In this document: positions 50,788 to 59,336 of the stretch, piece after piece | How the letters are laid out: the number at the start of each line of letters is the position of its first letter | Position numbering within the stretch: the first letter of the stretch is position 1 | Assembly: GCA_944326325.1 (NCBI GenBank) | Contig: CALVDQ010000010.1 | Location: forward strand, 1 to 64,000 | Source of the DNA: an uncultured Bacteroidales bacterium | GTDB taxonomy: Bacteria > Bacteroidota > Bacteroidia > Bacteroidales > UBA932 | DNA: 64,000 nucleotides | Direction: 5' to 3' | Position numbers and translations under genes: made by a program | The notes under the pieces: model-generated | What the model saw: the letters and a program-made list of their open reading frames with translations, nothing else | The model's database searches: none | What the model was told of the DNA's origin: nothing

Positions 50788-52716
50788 ATGGGATATACAG
50801 CAAGCCTCATATCTGCGATACTTCTCCTGACCGCACACGGAAATGATGCGGTCAGGGATTCCATAGTCTCATCCCAGGTCGTTTCGTTCGCCGGCACGCC
50901 GGACATCAGGACAATCGGGGAAAGCACGATTTCGCACCTGTCCGCAAGCTCCGCCGCCGACGTGCTCCGTTACTCGTCTTCCCTCCAGCTAAAGGACTAT
51001 GGAGGACTCGGAGGACTGAAAACCGTGAATGTCAGATCATTAGGATCTCAGCACACATCGGTGTTCATAGACGGGATAAAGGTGAACAATGCCCAGAACG
51101 GACAGGTGGACCTCGGAAGATACTCTGCCGATGACCTGCAGTCCGTCACGCTGTATTCATCCGGACCGTCATCGCTGCTCGCCTCGGCATCGGAACTTTC
51201 AGCCGGATCGGTAGTGATGCTGACCACAAGGCTGCCGGACTTCTCAAGGACTTCCGGACTGGACGCCAACCTGTCCTATGGCTCGTTCATATCTCCGGCC
51301 GTCCACTGCTCATATTCCAGACGGCTTTCCGGGAAGACATACCTCAAGGTTCTCGGAGACATCAGGTCGACCGCCGGGAACTATCCTTTTTCATACACCA
51401 ACGCATACGGTGCCGACACGACGGAGACGAGGAAGAACTCCGACCTGTTTTCATATCACCTGGAGTCCGCTTTCCATTACTCGGACGCCCCTCACTCGTT
51501 TTCCGCGAAAGCATACTGGTACTCCTCGGCCAGAGGGCTTCCGGGGCCTGTAATCCGGCAGTCGGGACAGATAAGGAACGGGGACAGGCAGTGGGACAGG
51601 AATCTGTTCGTCCAGGGCAGGTATTCCTTCATAAAGCCGGACTACGGGGCCAGGATACAGGCGAAATACTCGGACGACTACTGCAGGTATCTCCAGGACA
51701 CCACAGGGAACCAGTCCGTCCAGTACCTCAACCTGCATTACAGGCAGAAGGATGCGTACCTGTCACTGTCATCGTTCTACAGACATGGGGGATTCGCCGT
51801 CTCCGCCGCATGGGACGGGGAGTTCACCTGTCTTTCCACAGATGTCCCGCAGTTCAGTCCGGTACACCGCTTCTCCTCGCTTCTGTCCCTCCGCGCAGAC
51901 TACAGTCTCGGAAATTTTTCAGTATCCGGTTCGGCGGTCTACAACCACACTGACGGGAATTCCTCCAAAGCCTTCGACAAGGTCTCCCCGTTCATATCGG
52001 TACAATACGCCCTGTCCCCGTTCAGGTTCCAGCTGTGGTACAAGAACTCGTCCAGGCTGCCGACATTCAACGAACTTTATTATTCAGCCTCCCCTGTCCT
52101 GGACTCCGCACTTGAACCGGAGACCGCAGACCAGTATAATTTCACGGTATCACGGTCCATTTCATCAGGAATCATCGCCGGGTCGGTCTCGCTCTCCCTC
52201 TGGTACAACAGGGTCCGGAACAAGATAGTAGGCATTCCCGCCGCCAACCAGTTCAAATGGTCGGTACTTAACTACGGTCTTGTCAAGGCCTGCGGACTCT
52301 CCTTCAGCATAGACAACACCGTCAGATTCAGGAAAGACCTCCTGCTGTCCCTCCTTTTCAACTATGATTTCAATGTATCGGAAGACTTCACCGACCCGTC
52401 CTCACAATGGTACAAGGGACTGATCCCATATTCTCCGCTGCACTCCATATCCTCCACGGTTTCCCTCGACTACAGGAAATGGGCCTTTGCCGTAAACTGC
52501 ATCTACAATTCCGCCAGATACAGGTCCGTAGCCAACACAGCCGCCAACAGGCTAAAGGCCTACCTCAACTGCGACATTACAGTCTCACGGACTGTAACCT
52601 CATGGCTCAGGGCAAAGGTGGAACTGAACAACGTATTCGGCACCAGGTACGAAATAGTGTCAAGATACCCGCTTCCGGGATTCAATTTCAGGGCGGGACT
52701 GATTTTCAAAATATAA
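50788..52716 (+). CDS. btuB: TonB-dependent vitamin B12/corrinoid receptor
   Basis: 642 residues. Signal sequence (GYTASLISAILLLTAHG), then a plug domain (ISHLSASSAADVLRYSSSLQLKDYGGLGGLKTVNVRSLGSQHTSVFIDGIKVNNAQNGQVDLGRYSADDLQSVTLYSSG) and a 22-strand barrel ending ...LPGFNFRAGLIFKI. DSIVSSQVVSFAG after the signal may hold the TonB box. Function is assigned from the riboswitch in front and btuFCD behind. The frame is open from 50662, but only 50788 gives a signal peptide; the upstream residues are basic and proline-rich. Confidence 0.92.
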   Translation: MGYTASLISAILLLTAHGNDAVRDSIVSSQVVSFAGTPDIRTIGESTISHLSASSAADVLRYSSSLQLKDYGGLGGLKTVNVRSLGSQHTSVFIDGIKVNNAQNGQVDLGRYSADDLQSVTLYSSGPSSLLASASELSAGSVVMLTTRLPDFSRTSGLDANLSYGSFISPAVHCSYSRRLSGKTYLKVLGDIRSTAGNYPFSYTNAYGADTTETRKNSDLFSYHLESAFHYSDAPHSFSAKAYWYSSARGLPGPVIRQSGQIRNGDRQWDRNLFVQGRYSFIKPDYGARIQAKYSDDYCRYLQDTTGNQSVQYLNLHYRQKDAYLSLSSFYRHGGFAVSAAWDGEFTCLSTDVPQFSPVHRFSSLLSLRADYSLGNFSVSGSAVYNHTDGNSSKAFDKVSPFISVQYALSPFRFQLWYKNSSRLPTFNELYYSASPVLDSALEPETADQYNFTVSRSISSGIIAGSVSLSLWYNRVRNKIVGIPAANQFKWSVLNYGLVKACGLSFSIDNTVRFRKDLLLSLLFNYDFNVSEDFTDPSSQWYKGLIPYSPLHSISSTVSLDYRKWAFAVNCIYNSARYRSVANTAANRLKAYLNCDITVSRTVTSWLRAKVELNNVFGTRYEIVSRYPLPGFNFRAGLIFKI

Positions 52717-52721
52717 ATATT

Positions 52722-53870
52722 ATGGTCAAATTCATTCATCCGGCCTTAAAGGCTGCAGGATTTTACGTAAAAGCCTCCGGACTTCCCGTGATGCTCGTCC
52801 TTTTTACAGCATCAGTCCTTTGCTCATGCACCAAGGACAAAGACCTGACGGACACCGGCATCGTACCGGTGGAATCGGGGGAAGTATCAGGATTCTATAT
52901 CCTTAACCAGGGGGGATACGGCTCAAACAACGCCACTCTCGACTATGTGGACCTTGCCACGGGACAGTATCACGCCGGCTATTTCGAATCCCGGAACCCT
53001 GACATGGCATACGGACTCGGGGATACGGGGAACGACATCTTCATTTCCGACGGACTGCTTTTCATTATCATGAACGGTTCCGGCATAGTGGAGATAGCCT
53101 CTGCCGATGATGCAAAGCATATCGCGCAGGTAAGCGTGCCGAACTGCCGATACGGGACCGTGTCGGACGGCTACCTGTACGTAACCTCCTTCGCCTCCGA
53201 CGGGACCCTCTACAAAATCTCCCTGGCAGACTACAAGATTACAGCTACATTGAAGACAGGATACGAACCGGAACAGCTGCTCTGCCTCGACGGCTTCCTG
53301 TACATCCTGAACTCGGGAGGCTACCATTCCCCGGACTATGACGACACGATAACTGTCGTGGACCTCTCCGGATTCTCCGTAGACAGGACAGTTGACACAG
53401 GATACAGGAACCTGTACAAGATACTGTATGCCGACGGCACCATATACGTGACCTCCAGGGGCGACTACAATACAGATCCCGGAGCTGTATTCATATTTGA
53501 CCCGGAAACGGACGGCATCACCCCAGTACTTGACAAGCCGGTCTCGAACTGGAGTCATTTCAACGGCACTGTCTATACCCAGTCCACAATATATGACGAT
53601 TCCTGGAACGAGACACCGATGTTCGGCAAGATAACCGGCGGCACATTTTCAGAATCGGGAATTCCCGGACTTTCCGGAATCCCGTTGAAATCATGCTATT
53701 GTTTCGATGTAAACCCGGCCACGGGTGATTTCGTAATATCTGATGCCGGAGACTACACGGCCGAAGGTACGGTATATTACTTCAATGCTGACGGATCCCT
53801 TGCCTGGAGCCATACGGCAGGTGTCGCACCGGCAAAGGTATGCTGGATCCTCAAAAAGGACAATATATAA
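52722..53870 (+). CDS. btuG: BtuG-like surface beta-propeller lipoprotein
   Basis: 382 residues. Lipoprotein signal with lipobox VLCSC near residue 28. The mature part is a YncE/DUF5074-like propeller with repeated blades (FYILNQGGYGSNNATLDYVDL; GYLYVTSFASDGTLYKISL; GFLYILNSGGY...DTITVVDLSG; GTIYVTSRGDYNTDPGAVFIFDPE). In Bacteroides thetaiotaomicron BtuG is such a propeller, binds cobalamin with extreme affinity and sits on BtuB. The position between btuB (5 bases away) and btuF (TAATG overlap) matches. The symbol rests on this synteny and fold. Confidence 0.85.
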   Translation: MVKFIHPALKAAGFYVKASGLPVMLVLFTASVLCSCTKDKDLTDTGIVPVESGEVSGFYILNQGGYGSNNATLDYVDLATGQYHAGYFESRNPDMAYGLGDTGNDIFISDGLLFIIMNGSGIVEIASADDAKHIAQVSVPNCRYGTVSDGYLYVTSFASDGTLYKISLADYKITATLKTGYEPEQLLCLDGFLYILNSGGYHSPDYDDTITVVDLSGFSVDRTVDTGYRNLYKILYADGTIYVTSRGDYNTDPGAVFIFDPETDGITPVLDKPVSNWSHFNGTVYTQSTIYDDSWNETPMFGKITGGTFSESGIPGLSGIPLKSCYCFDVNPATGDFVISDAGDYTAEGTVYYFNADGSLAWSHTAGVAPAKVCWILKKDNI

Positions 53871-55105
53871 TGGACGTGTTTAAAGGCATGCAGGCCGTAG
53901 TCGTCTGCACATTCCTCCTTGCAGCGGCTGCAGGTTGCGGCAGGAGTGCGCAGACGGATGTTTTCGACACGATATATTATGAGCCTGAATATGCGGAAGG
54001 ATTCGAGATTGCCGGGATGCGGGACTCCCTCAGCAGGGTTCTGAGGACAGTGCATTCCTGGCAGGGAGACGACGGGGCAGCGACAGAGATCTTCATTGCA
54101 CGCGGTGGTGAAAGGCCGCCCGAGAGCTTCACGGGACAGGTCATGGAAGGAAGTGCGGAAAGGGTCGTCGCGATGTCTTCTTCACACATAGCGATGATAG
54201 ACCTTGTGGGCGAGACAGCACGCGTCAAAGCCGTTTCCGGACTGGAATTCGTCAGCAACAGCCATATCCGGGAACACAGTGGAGAGATAGCCGACATAGG
54301 CAGCGAAGCCGATGCGGACTTCGAGAAACTGGCCGCGGTCCGTCCAGATGTGGTACTGCTCTACGGAATAACCTCCTCCAGCCCCATGGAAGGCCGGCTC
54401 CGGGAGCTCGGGATACCGTTCGTCTACATAGGGGAATACCTGGAAAAGATACCGCTGGGACGGGCTGAATGGATGGTCGCGATAGCCGAGATACTCGGAT
54501 GCAGGGAGAAGGGAGAGGCAGAATTCGGAAAGATAAAGGAGAGGTATGACTCCCTCGCTGGATTCATGCGGCAATACCTTGCCGGGACGGAAGGAGGCGT
54601 GCGGACCAGGCCAACGGTGATGCTTAACGCGCCATACGGGGATATATGGTATATGCCGCCGGCAGAATCGGCTATGGCAAAGCTGATAAAGGATGCGGGG
54701 GCGGAGTACATCTACCGTGGGAACCATACGGACAAAAGTCTGCCCATAGACTTCGAAAAGGCCTTCCTGCTTGTGTCGGAGGCGGATTTCTGGCTGAATC
54801 CGGGACAGTTTGCCACTATCAGGGAACTGACAGGGAGATATCCCGAATTCGCAGAGACAGGATGTGTCCTTGAAAAAAAAGTGTACAACTGCAACAGGAG
54901 GGTCAACTCCGGCGGAGGGAACGATTTCTGGGAATCCGGCCCGGCAAGGCCTGACCTTGTCCTCGGGGACCTGATGAAGATCTTCCATCCGGAACTGGCC
55001 TGCATGGAAAAGACTGGCCTGGAGAGCGGTCCGGAGAGAAACGGAAACGGGACAGACAGCCCGGACGGGGACAACGGGCTGTACTATTACATGAAACTGG
55101 AATAA
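53870..55105 (+). CDS. btuF: Corrinoid-binding ABC substrate-binding lipoprotein
   Basis: 411 residues, longer than E. coli BtuF. Lipobox LAAAAGC near residue 22. An N-terminal extension precedes the periplasmic binding fold: RVVAMSSSHIAMIDLVGETARVKAVSG, then FEKLAAVRPDVVLLYGI, PFVYIGEYLEKIPLGRAEWM, PAESAMAKLIKDAGAEYIY and the C-terminal FEKAFLLVSEADFWLNPG. Family members deliver vitamin B12 or siderophores; the operon indicates corrinoid. The C-terminal 25 residues are a Gly/Asn/Asp-rich tail. Starts within the btuG stop. Confidence 0.9.
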   Translation: MDVFKGMQAVVVCTFLLAAAAGCGRSAQTDVFDTIYYEPEYAEGFEIAGMRDSLSRVLRTVHSWQGDDGAATEIFIARGGERPPESFTGQVMEGSAERVVAMSSSHIAMIDLVGETARVKAVSGLEFVSNSHIREHSGEIADIGSEADADFEKLAAVRPDVVLLYGITSSSPMEGRLRELGIPFVYIGEYLEKIPLGRAEWMVAIAEILGCREKGEAEFGKIKERYDSLAGFMRQYLAGTEGGVRTRPTVMLNAPYGDIWYMPPAESAMAKLIKDAGAEYIYRGNHTDKSLPIDFEKAFLLVSEADFWLNPGQFATIRELTGRYPEFAETGCVLEKKVYNCNRRVNSGGGNDFWESGPARPDLVLGDLMKIFHPELACMEKTGLESGPERNGNGTDSPDGDNGLYYYMKLE

Positions 55106-55127
55106 CAAGTGAAAAGATTTGCCAGCC

Positions 55128-56141
55128 ATGAGAATGAAACCTGGAATATTGTGGACCTGCGGGATATTCCTGCTTGCCGCACTCTTTGCGGCTGACATAA
55201 TGACCGGAAGCGCGGGGATACCTCCGGAAGAGGTGTGGAAGGCTCTCTCCGGAGGCGGCACCGAAGACCAGACACGGCTGATAGTGACCGGTATAAGGCT
55301 CCCGAAGGCGCTTACCGCCCTGCTCGCCGGGGCAGCGGTATCTGTCAGCGGACTGCTGATGCAGACACTGTTCCGCAATCCACTTGCAGGCCCGTATGTG
55401 CTCGGAATAAGTTCCGGAGCCTCTCTCGGGGCTGCCTTGTGCGTACTCGGCGTCTCCTCGTCCATGGCCATAAGGGATTCTCTACTCGGATCATTCGGCA
55501 TAGCCGGGGCCGCCTGGGCCGGAGCTGCGGCTGTTCTTCTGATAATAGCTGCAGCCAGCCGGAAAATAGGGGACATCACCGTCATCCTGATACTGGGAAT
55601 GATGTTCGGGGCCGGAATCGACGCATTTGTGCAGATACTGCAGTACCTGAGCGACGAGCAGTCACTTAAAGCCTATATCGTATGGACGATGGGGTCGCTC
55701 GGCAATGTCTCCGGGACGAGGCTCTGCATACTCGCGGCGGCAGCTGTCTGCGGAACAGCCGTCACGGCCGTCTCGTCAAAGTCCCTGGATCTGATGCTTC
55801 TCGGTGAAAGCTATGCCGTCACATCAGGAGTGGATATCCGTAAGACACGGATGCTGGTATTCCTTGCAACCGTACTTCTGGCAGGTACCGTCACGGCATT
55901 CTGCGGCCCTCTCGGCTTCGTCGGGCTTGCAGTGCCGCACATCGCCCGGCTGCTGGCAAGGACTGCCGGCCACAAGGTCCTGGTCCCGGCCACAGCCCTT
56001 TGCGGAGGGATACTCATGCTCGGCTGCGACATGATAGCGAAATCAACGGCCATCCCGATAAATGCCGTCACTTCCCTGTGCGGAGTGCCTGTAGTCGTGT
56101 GGGTGGTCATGAAGAACAGGAAGTCCTGGAAGCAGAGGTAG
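55128..56141 (+). CDS. btuC: Corrinoid ABC transporter permease
   Basis: 337 residues, about ten helices, FecCD/BtuC family. Typical segments are RLPKALTALLAGAAVSVSGLLMQTLFRNPLAGPYVLGISSGASLGAAL near residues 50-100 and FCGPLGFVGLAVPHIARLLA near 265, the latter containing the coupling region that contacts BtuD. A TTG at 55119 extends the frame by three codons; the ATG at 55128 is preferred. 22 bases after btuF. Confidence 0.95.
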   Translation: MRMKPGILWTCGIFLLAALFAADIMTGSAGIPPEEVWKALSGGGTEDQTRLIVTGIRLPKALTALLAGAAVSVSGLLMQTLFRNPLAGPYVLGISSGASLGAALCVLGVSSSMAIRDSLLGSFGIAGAAWAGAAAVLLIIAAASRKIGDITVILILGMMFGAGIDAFVQILQYLSDEQSLKAYIVWTMGSLGNVSGTRLCILAAAAVCGTAVTAVSSKSLDLMLLGESYAVTSGVDIRKTRMLVFLATVLLAGTVTAFCGPLGFVGLAVPHIARLLARTAGHKVLVPATALCGGILMLGCDMIAKSTAIPINAVTSLCGVPVVVWVVMKNRKSWKQR

Positions 56142-56166
56142 CACAGGACATGAACCGGCTTTCAAC

Positions 56167-56895
56167 ATGATAGAGATAAAGGACATTACACTCGGGTATG
56201 GCAGGAAAATCCTGCTGGAGAACATTTCGGCAAAGTTCGGCAAGGGCGAACTGACAGCATTGCTCGGCCGCAACGGAAGCGGGAAAAGCACACTCATAAG
56301 GACATTGGCCGGGCTGCAGAAACCATACACTGTGGAAGGAAGGACGAAAGGGGAAATCCTTATAGGTGGACGGGATATCAGGTCGCTCTCCCGGGAGGAA
56401 GCGGCCCGGACGGTATCCTTCGTCGGGACAGAGCGCATCCTCGTACCGGACCTGAAAGGCAGGGAACTCGTGGCTATGGGGCGAGCCCCGTGGACCGGAT
56501 GGACAGGCAGGCCAGGGGCGAAGGACGAGGAGATGACCGACAGGGCTATAGAGCTTGTCGGGATGCAGGACTACGCGATGACGGACATAGCGGAAATGTC
56601 CGACGGGGAGAGGCAGAAGATCATGATCGCCAGGGCCCTCGCCCAGGACACGCCGGTAATGCTCCTTGACGAGCCGACGGCTTTCCTGGATGTCCCCGGC
56701 AAGCACCAGACCGTCTCGATTCTGAGGAAAGCGGCTTCAGAAGAGGGGAAATGCGTGATTTTCTCCACACACGACGTGGAGACAGCAGTCAGATCCGCCG
56801 ACAAGGTTCTGCTGGCAGACGGCCGCAGGGTCATCCTGCTCCGGTGCGGCGTAGATCCGGTGATGGATGAAATCCGGCGTGTATTCGGGATATGA
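56167..56895 (+). CDS. btuD: Corrinoid ABC transporter ATPase
   Basis: 242 residues. Walker A LGRNGSGKSTL near residue 37, signature MSDGERQKI near 140, Walker B VMLLDEPTAFLD near 160, switch histidine in FSTHDVE near 197. It pairs with BtuC. The gene ends the operon and converges on tatC 52 bases away; I see no strong terminator in that gap. Confidence 0.95.
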   Translation: MIEIKDITLGYGRKILLENISAKFGKGELTALLGRNGSGKSTLIRTLAGLQKPYTVEGRTKGEILIGGRDIRSLSREEAARTVSFVGTERILVPDLKGRELVAMGRAPWTGWTGRPGAKDEEMTDRAIELVGMQDYAMTDIAEMSDGERQKIMIARALAQDTPVMLLDEPTAFLDVPGKHQTVSILRKAASEEGKCVIFSTHDVETAVRSADKVLLADGRRVILLRCGVDPVMDEIRRVFGI

Positions 56896-56947
56896 CTCCC
56901 GCTCGTTCAAACGCAGCGCGAAGCGCAGGCGTACAGCTTACACCACG

Positions 56948-57787
56948 TTATTCCGCCACGGCCGGTGCGTCAGAACGGACGATATGCACCGACAACTCAT
57001 AAAGAAGAAACAACGGCACAAACACCAGCATCAGCGAAAAAGGATCCCCGGAAGGCGTAATGATTGCTGAAAGCACGAGCAGAACGACAACAGCGTGCCT
57101 CCGGTATTTCCGGAGGAATTCCTTGTGGAGAATGCCAAGGCGGGAAAGCAGCCAGGCAAGCAGGGGCAGCTCGAAGACGATGCCCATTATGAATATCATG
57201 CCGAGGAAGTTGTTCATGTAGGAGTTCAGGGATATCTGGTTGGAAATGGTCTGGCTGACCTGGTAGCCGGCAAGGAAGCGGAATGTGAATGGGAAGATGA
57301 GACAGTATCCAACGGCGCAGCCGAGGAAGAACATGAAGGTGCCGTAGAAGAAAGCCCGGGCGACGGATTTCTCCTCGTTCTCGAACAGGGCGGGCCTGAC
57401 GAATTTCCACAGCTCATAGACAATATAGGGGAAGACAAGCACCAGGGACAGCCAGAAGGAGGTGGTGATGTGCGTCATGAACTGGGAGGCTACGTTGATG
57501 TTTATTATGTCAACGGAAAAGCCGTCATCGGAGAAGTCCGGGAAAAACGGGATGACGCGGCCGATGGCAGCGAACCATCTGTAGACGAAAAAGTCGGAGG
57601 ACGCCGGCCCCAGGATAAATGTATCGAAGATGTGCGGCATCGCTATGAAACAGGCAACGACAAGCACCATCAGGACAGCTGCTATCCTGATGAGAGACCA
57701 TCGCAGGACCTCGAGATGATCCCAGAATGTCATCCGGGAATCTTCCGGCACCTGGCTTTCCGTCACTGGAGTTTCCGCCTCGGACAT
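56948..57787 (-). CDS. tatC: Sec-independent protein translocase TatC
   Basis: 279 residues with six membrane helices. Signature parts: MTFWDHLEVLRWSLIRI near residue 19, including the conserved HLxxLR-like motif, and FVRPALFENEEKSVARAFFYGTFMFFLG with the conserved loop glutamate. It recognises twin-arginine signals and exports folded proteins together with TatA. It starts 6 bases after the tatA stop. The N-terminal 18 residues (SEAETPVTESQVPEDSR) form a short acidic extension. Confidence 0.96.
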   Translation of the reverse strand: MSEAETPVTESQVPEDSRMTFWDHLEVLRWSLIRIAAVLMVLVVACFIAMPHIFDTFILGPASSDFFVYRWFAAIGRVIPFFPDFSDDGFSVDIININVASQFMTHITTSFWLSLVLVFPYIVYELWKFVRPALFENEEKSVARAFFYGTFMFFLGCAVGYCLIFPFTFRFLAGYQVSQTISNQISLNSYMNNFLGMIFIMGIVFELPLLAWLLSRLGILHKEFLRKYRRHAVVVLLVLSAIITPSGDPFSLMLVFVPLFLLYELSVHIVRSDAPAVAE

Positions 57788-57793
57788 CCGGAA

Positions 57794-58060
57794 CTACTGG
57801 TTGTCTTTTGCCGTTTCAGGCTTACTGGCAGAGGATTTTGCGGGACCCTGACTTGAAGGAGCCGTAGAAGAAGTGTCCGGAGCATCAGGGTCCAGGTTCT
57901 TCTCGACCTCGTTCATCCCTTCCTTGAAACTCTTGACCCCTTTCCCGAGACCTTTCATCAGCTCTGGGATTTTCCTGCCTCCGAAGAAAAGAAGGACGAC
58001 AAGGGCTATGATCAGGATTTCACCTGCACCGATATTGCCCAAAAAAAGTAACTTTTCCAT
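57794..58060 (-). CDS. tatA: Sec-independent translocase subunit TatA
   Basis: 88 residues. One N-terminal transmembrane helix ([17 protein letters not shown]), the [24 protein letters not shown] hinge and amphipathic helix, and a Ser/Pro/Ala/Asp-rich disordered tail. It forms the pore-lining oligomer of the Tat system. No separate tatB is present, as is usual for TatAC-type systems. Confidence 0.95.
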   Translation of the reverse strand: MEKLLFLGNIGAGEILIIALVVLLFFGGRKIPELMKGLGKGVKSFKEGMNEVEKNLDPDAPDTSSTAPSSQGPAKSSASKPETAKDNQ

Positions 58061-58080
58061 TATTTCATCATTGTTTTATG

Positions 58081-58111
58081 CAAATATACCAGTTTCCGGT
58101 CATTAACGCAA
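58081..58111 (-). promoter_or_regulatory. Promoter of tatA-tatC
   Basis: Minus strand TTG (58111-58109), 20-base spacer, TATATTTG (58088-58081), 21 bases before the tatA ATG. It lies in the 64-base gap behind the histidine kinase gene, so tatAC is separately transcribed. Confidence 0.75.
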
Positions 58112-58124
58112 GAGAACGGGACCC

Positions 58125-59336
58125 TTACCTGAAAACAAGGGTGAACACAGTGGAGGAACTGTCGCTCCGGGCAAGGCGCAGCGACCCTCCGTGAAGACGC
58201 ATTATCTGCCTGGAAATGCTCAGCCCGATACCGGTGCCGGAGGGCTTCGTCGTGAAGAACGGGACAAAAATCTCTTCCTGGCTTTCCCGGCTTATCGGGG
58301 CCCCGTCGTTCGACACCTCCACCACGACACTCTCCATACTGTCGATAAAAGCCGTGACATCCAGCCGGTGCGCCCCAGCCTGCAGAGCATTGCGGAAAAG
58401 GTTGACCATAATCTGCGCTATCTGGTCCTCGTCAGCATACAGGAGAATGTCCTCCGAAAGTTCATTGTATGAAAATACGGCCCCGGCAGCCTGCAACTGG
58501 CTTTCCGTAAGCTCCCTTACCCTGTCCACGAGCTCCTTGAGGTAGAAGGCCTTCTTTACCGGGGCAGCCAGATGGGTAAGGCTCCGGTAGGACTCCACGA
58601 ATTTCATCAGGCCCCGTGAAGAGGACGCTATGGTCTCCAGCCCTGCCTTCAGGTCCGCTCCGGAAGCATGTACGAGGGATTCGCTCAAGGACGATATAGG
58701 GCTCACAGTGTTCATGATCTCATGGGTAAGGACACGGACAAGCCGGGTCCACGACTCTGTCTCATTTTCCTCCATATCGGAACTTATGTCATTGAAGACC
58801 AGTATCCTGACCCTGCGCCCGAAAAGTTCCGCCGATGAAGCGGAGATGGAGATTGTGCGTATGGATGACTCGGTGCTGTAGCTCGCTTTCTCGTCATGGC
58901 CTTCCTCGACCCTCAAGAAAGCCTCGTAAAGCCCGCTGTCCATACGCCTGAGCTGCCTCAGGTTCACTATCCCGGACACTCCGAGCAGCTCCAGGGCCCT
59001 GGCGTTGGTGTAGCTGACCCTCCCGTCGCTTGCGTCCGCCACGATGATTCCGGTGCGTACATTGTCCAGCATGAGCCCATAGTACCTTTCCTGCTCCATG
59101 ACTACGGCCTTTTCCCTGTCGAATATCGACTTTATCCGGTTCAGAGACCTGTTCAGCTTCCTGTCAAAGACCCGATGTTCGCTGAACCGGAAATTGGTCT
59201 CGCCGTCCTCAAGGGCATCCAGCATATACTCCAGCTTCTTCCGTGTCCTCGCCGTGGAGAAGAATGCTGCAAGGATGACTGCCGATACCAGCACCGCAGC
59301 CGATATGATGATCACAGGAGCCATATCATATACCAT
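58125..59336 (-). CDS. NtrY/NtrB-type sensor histidine kinase
   Basis: 403 residues. One N-terminal membrane helix (VIIISAAVLVSAVILAAFF), a linker, a PAS-like domain (about 85-190, MLDNVRTGIIVADASDGRVSYTN). The HisKA H-box is LVRVLTHEIMNTVSPISSL, with the phospho-acceptor histidine near 205. The ATPase domain has NLFRNALQAG, VSNDGAPIS and GTGIGLSI. There is no obvious periplasmic sensor domain, so the signal is probably membrane or cytoplasmic. It overlaps the response regulator gene by 11 bases; an alternative start at 59324 would remove the overlap. Confidence 0.92.
   Translation of the reverse strand: MVYDMAPVIIISAAVLVSAVILAAFFSTARTRKKLEYMLDALEDGETNFRFSEHRVFDRKLNRSLNRIKSIFDREKAVVMEQERYYGLMLDNVRTGIIVADASDGRVSYTNARALELLGVSGIVNLRQLRRMDSGLYEAFLRVEEGHDEKASYSTESSIRTISISASSAELFGRRVRILVFNDISSDMEENETESWTRLVRVLTHEIMNTVSPISSLSESLVHASGADLKAGLETIASSSRGLMKFVESYRSLTHLAAPVKKAFYLKELVDRVRELTESQLQAAGAVFSYNELSEDILLYADEDQIAQIMVNLFRNALQAGAHRLDVTAFIDSMESVVVEVSNDGAPISRESQEEIFVPFFTTKPSGTGIGLSISRQIMRLHGGSLRLARSDSSSTVFTLVFR

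Noticed and set aside
54182..55585. 467-codon open frame on the minus strand across btuF and btuC
   Set aside because: It is antisense to two well-supported genes in an intact operon. The product is rich in Pro, Arg, His and Ser with no recognisable domain. Long antisense frames are common here because of codon bias.
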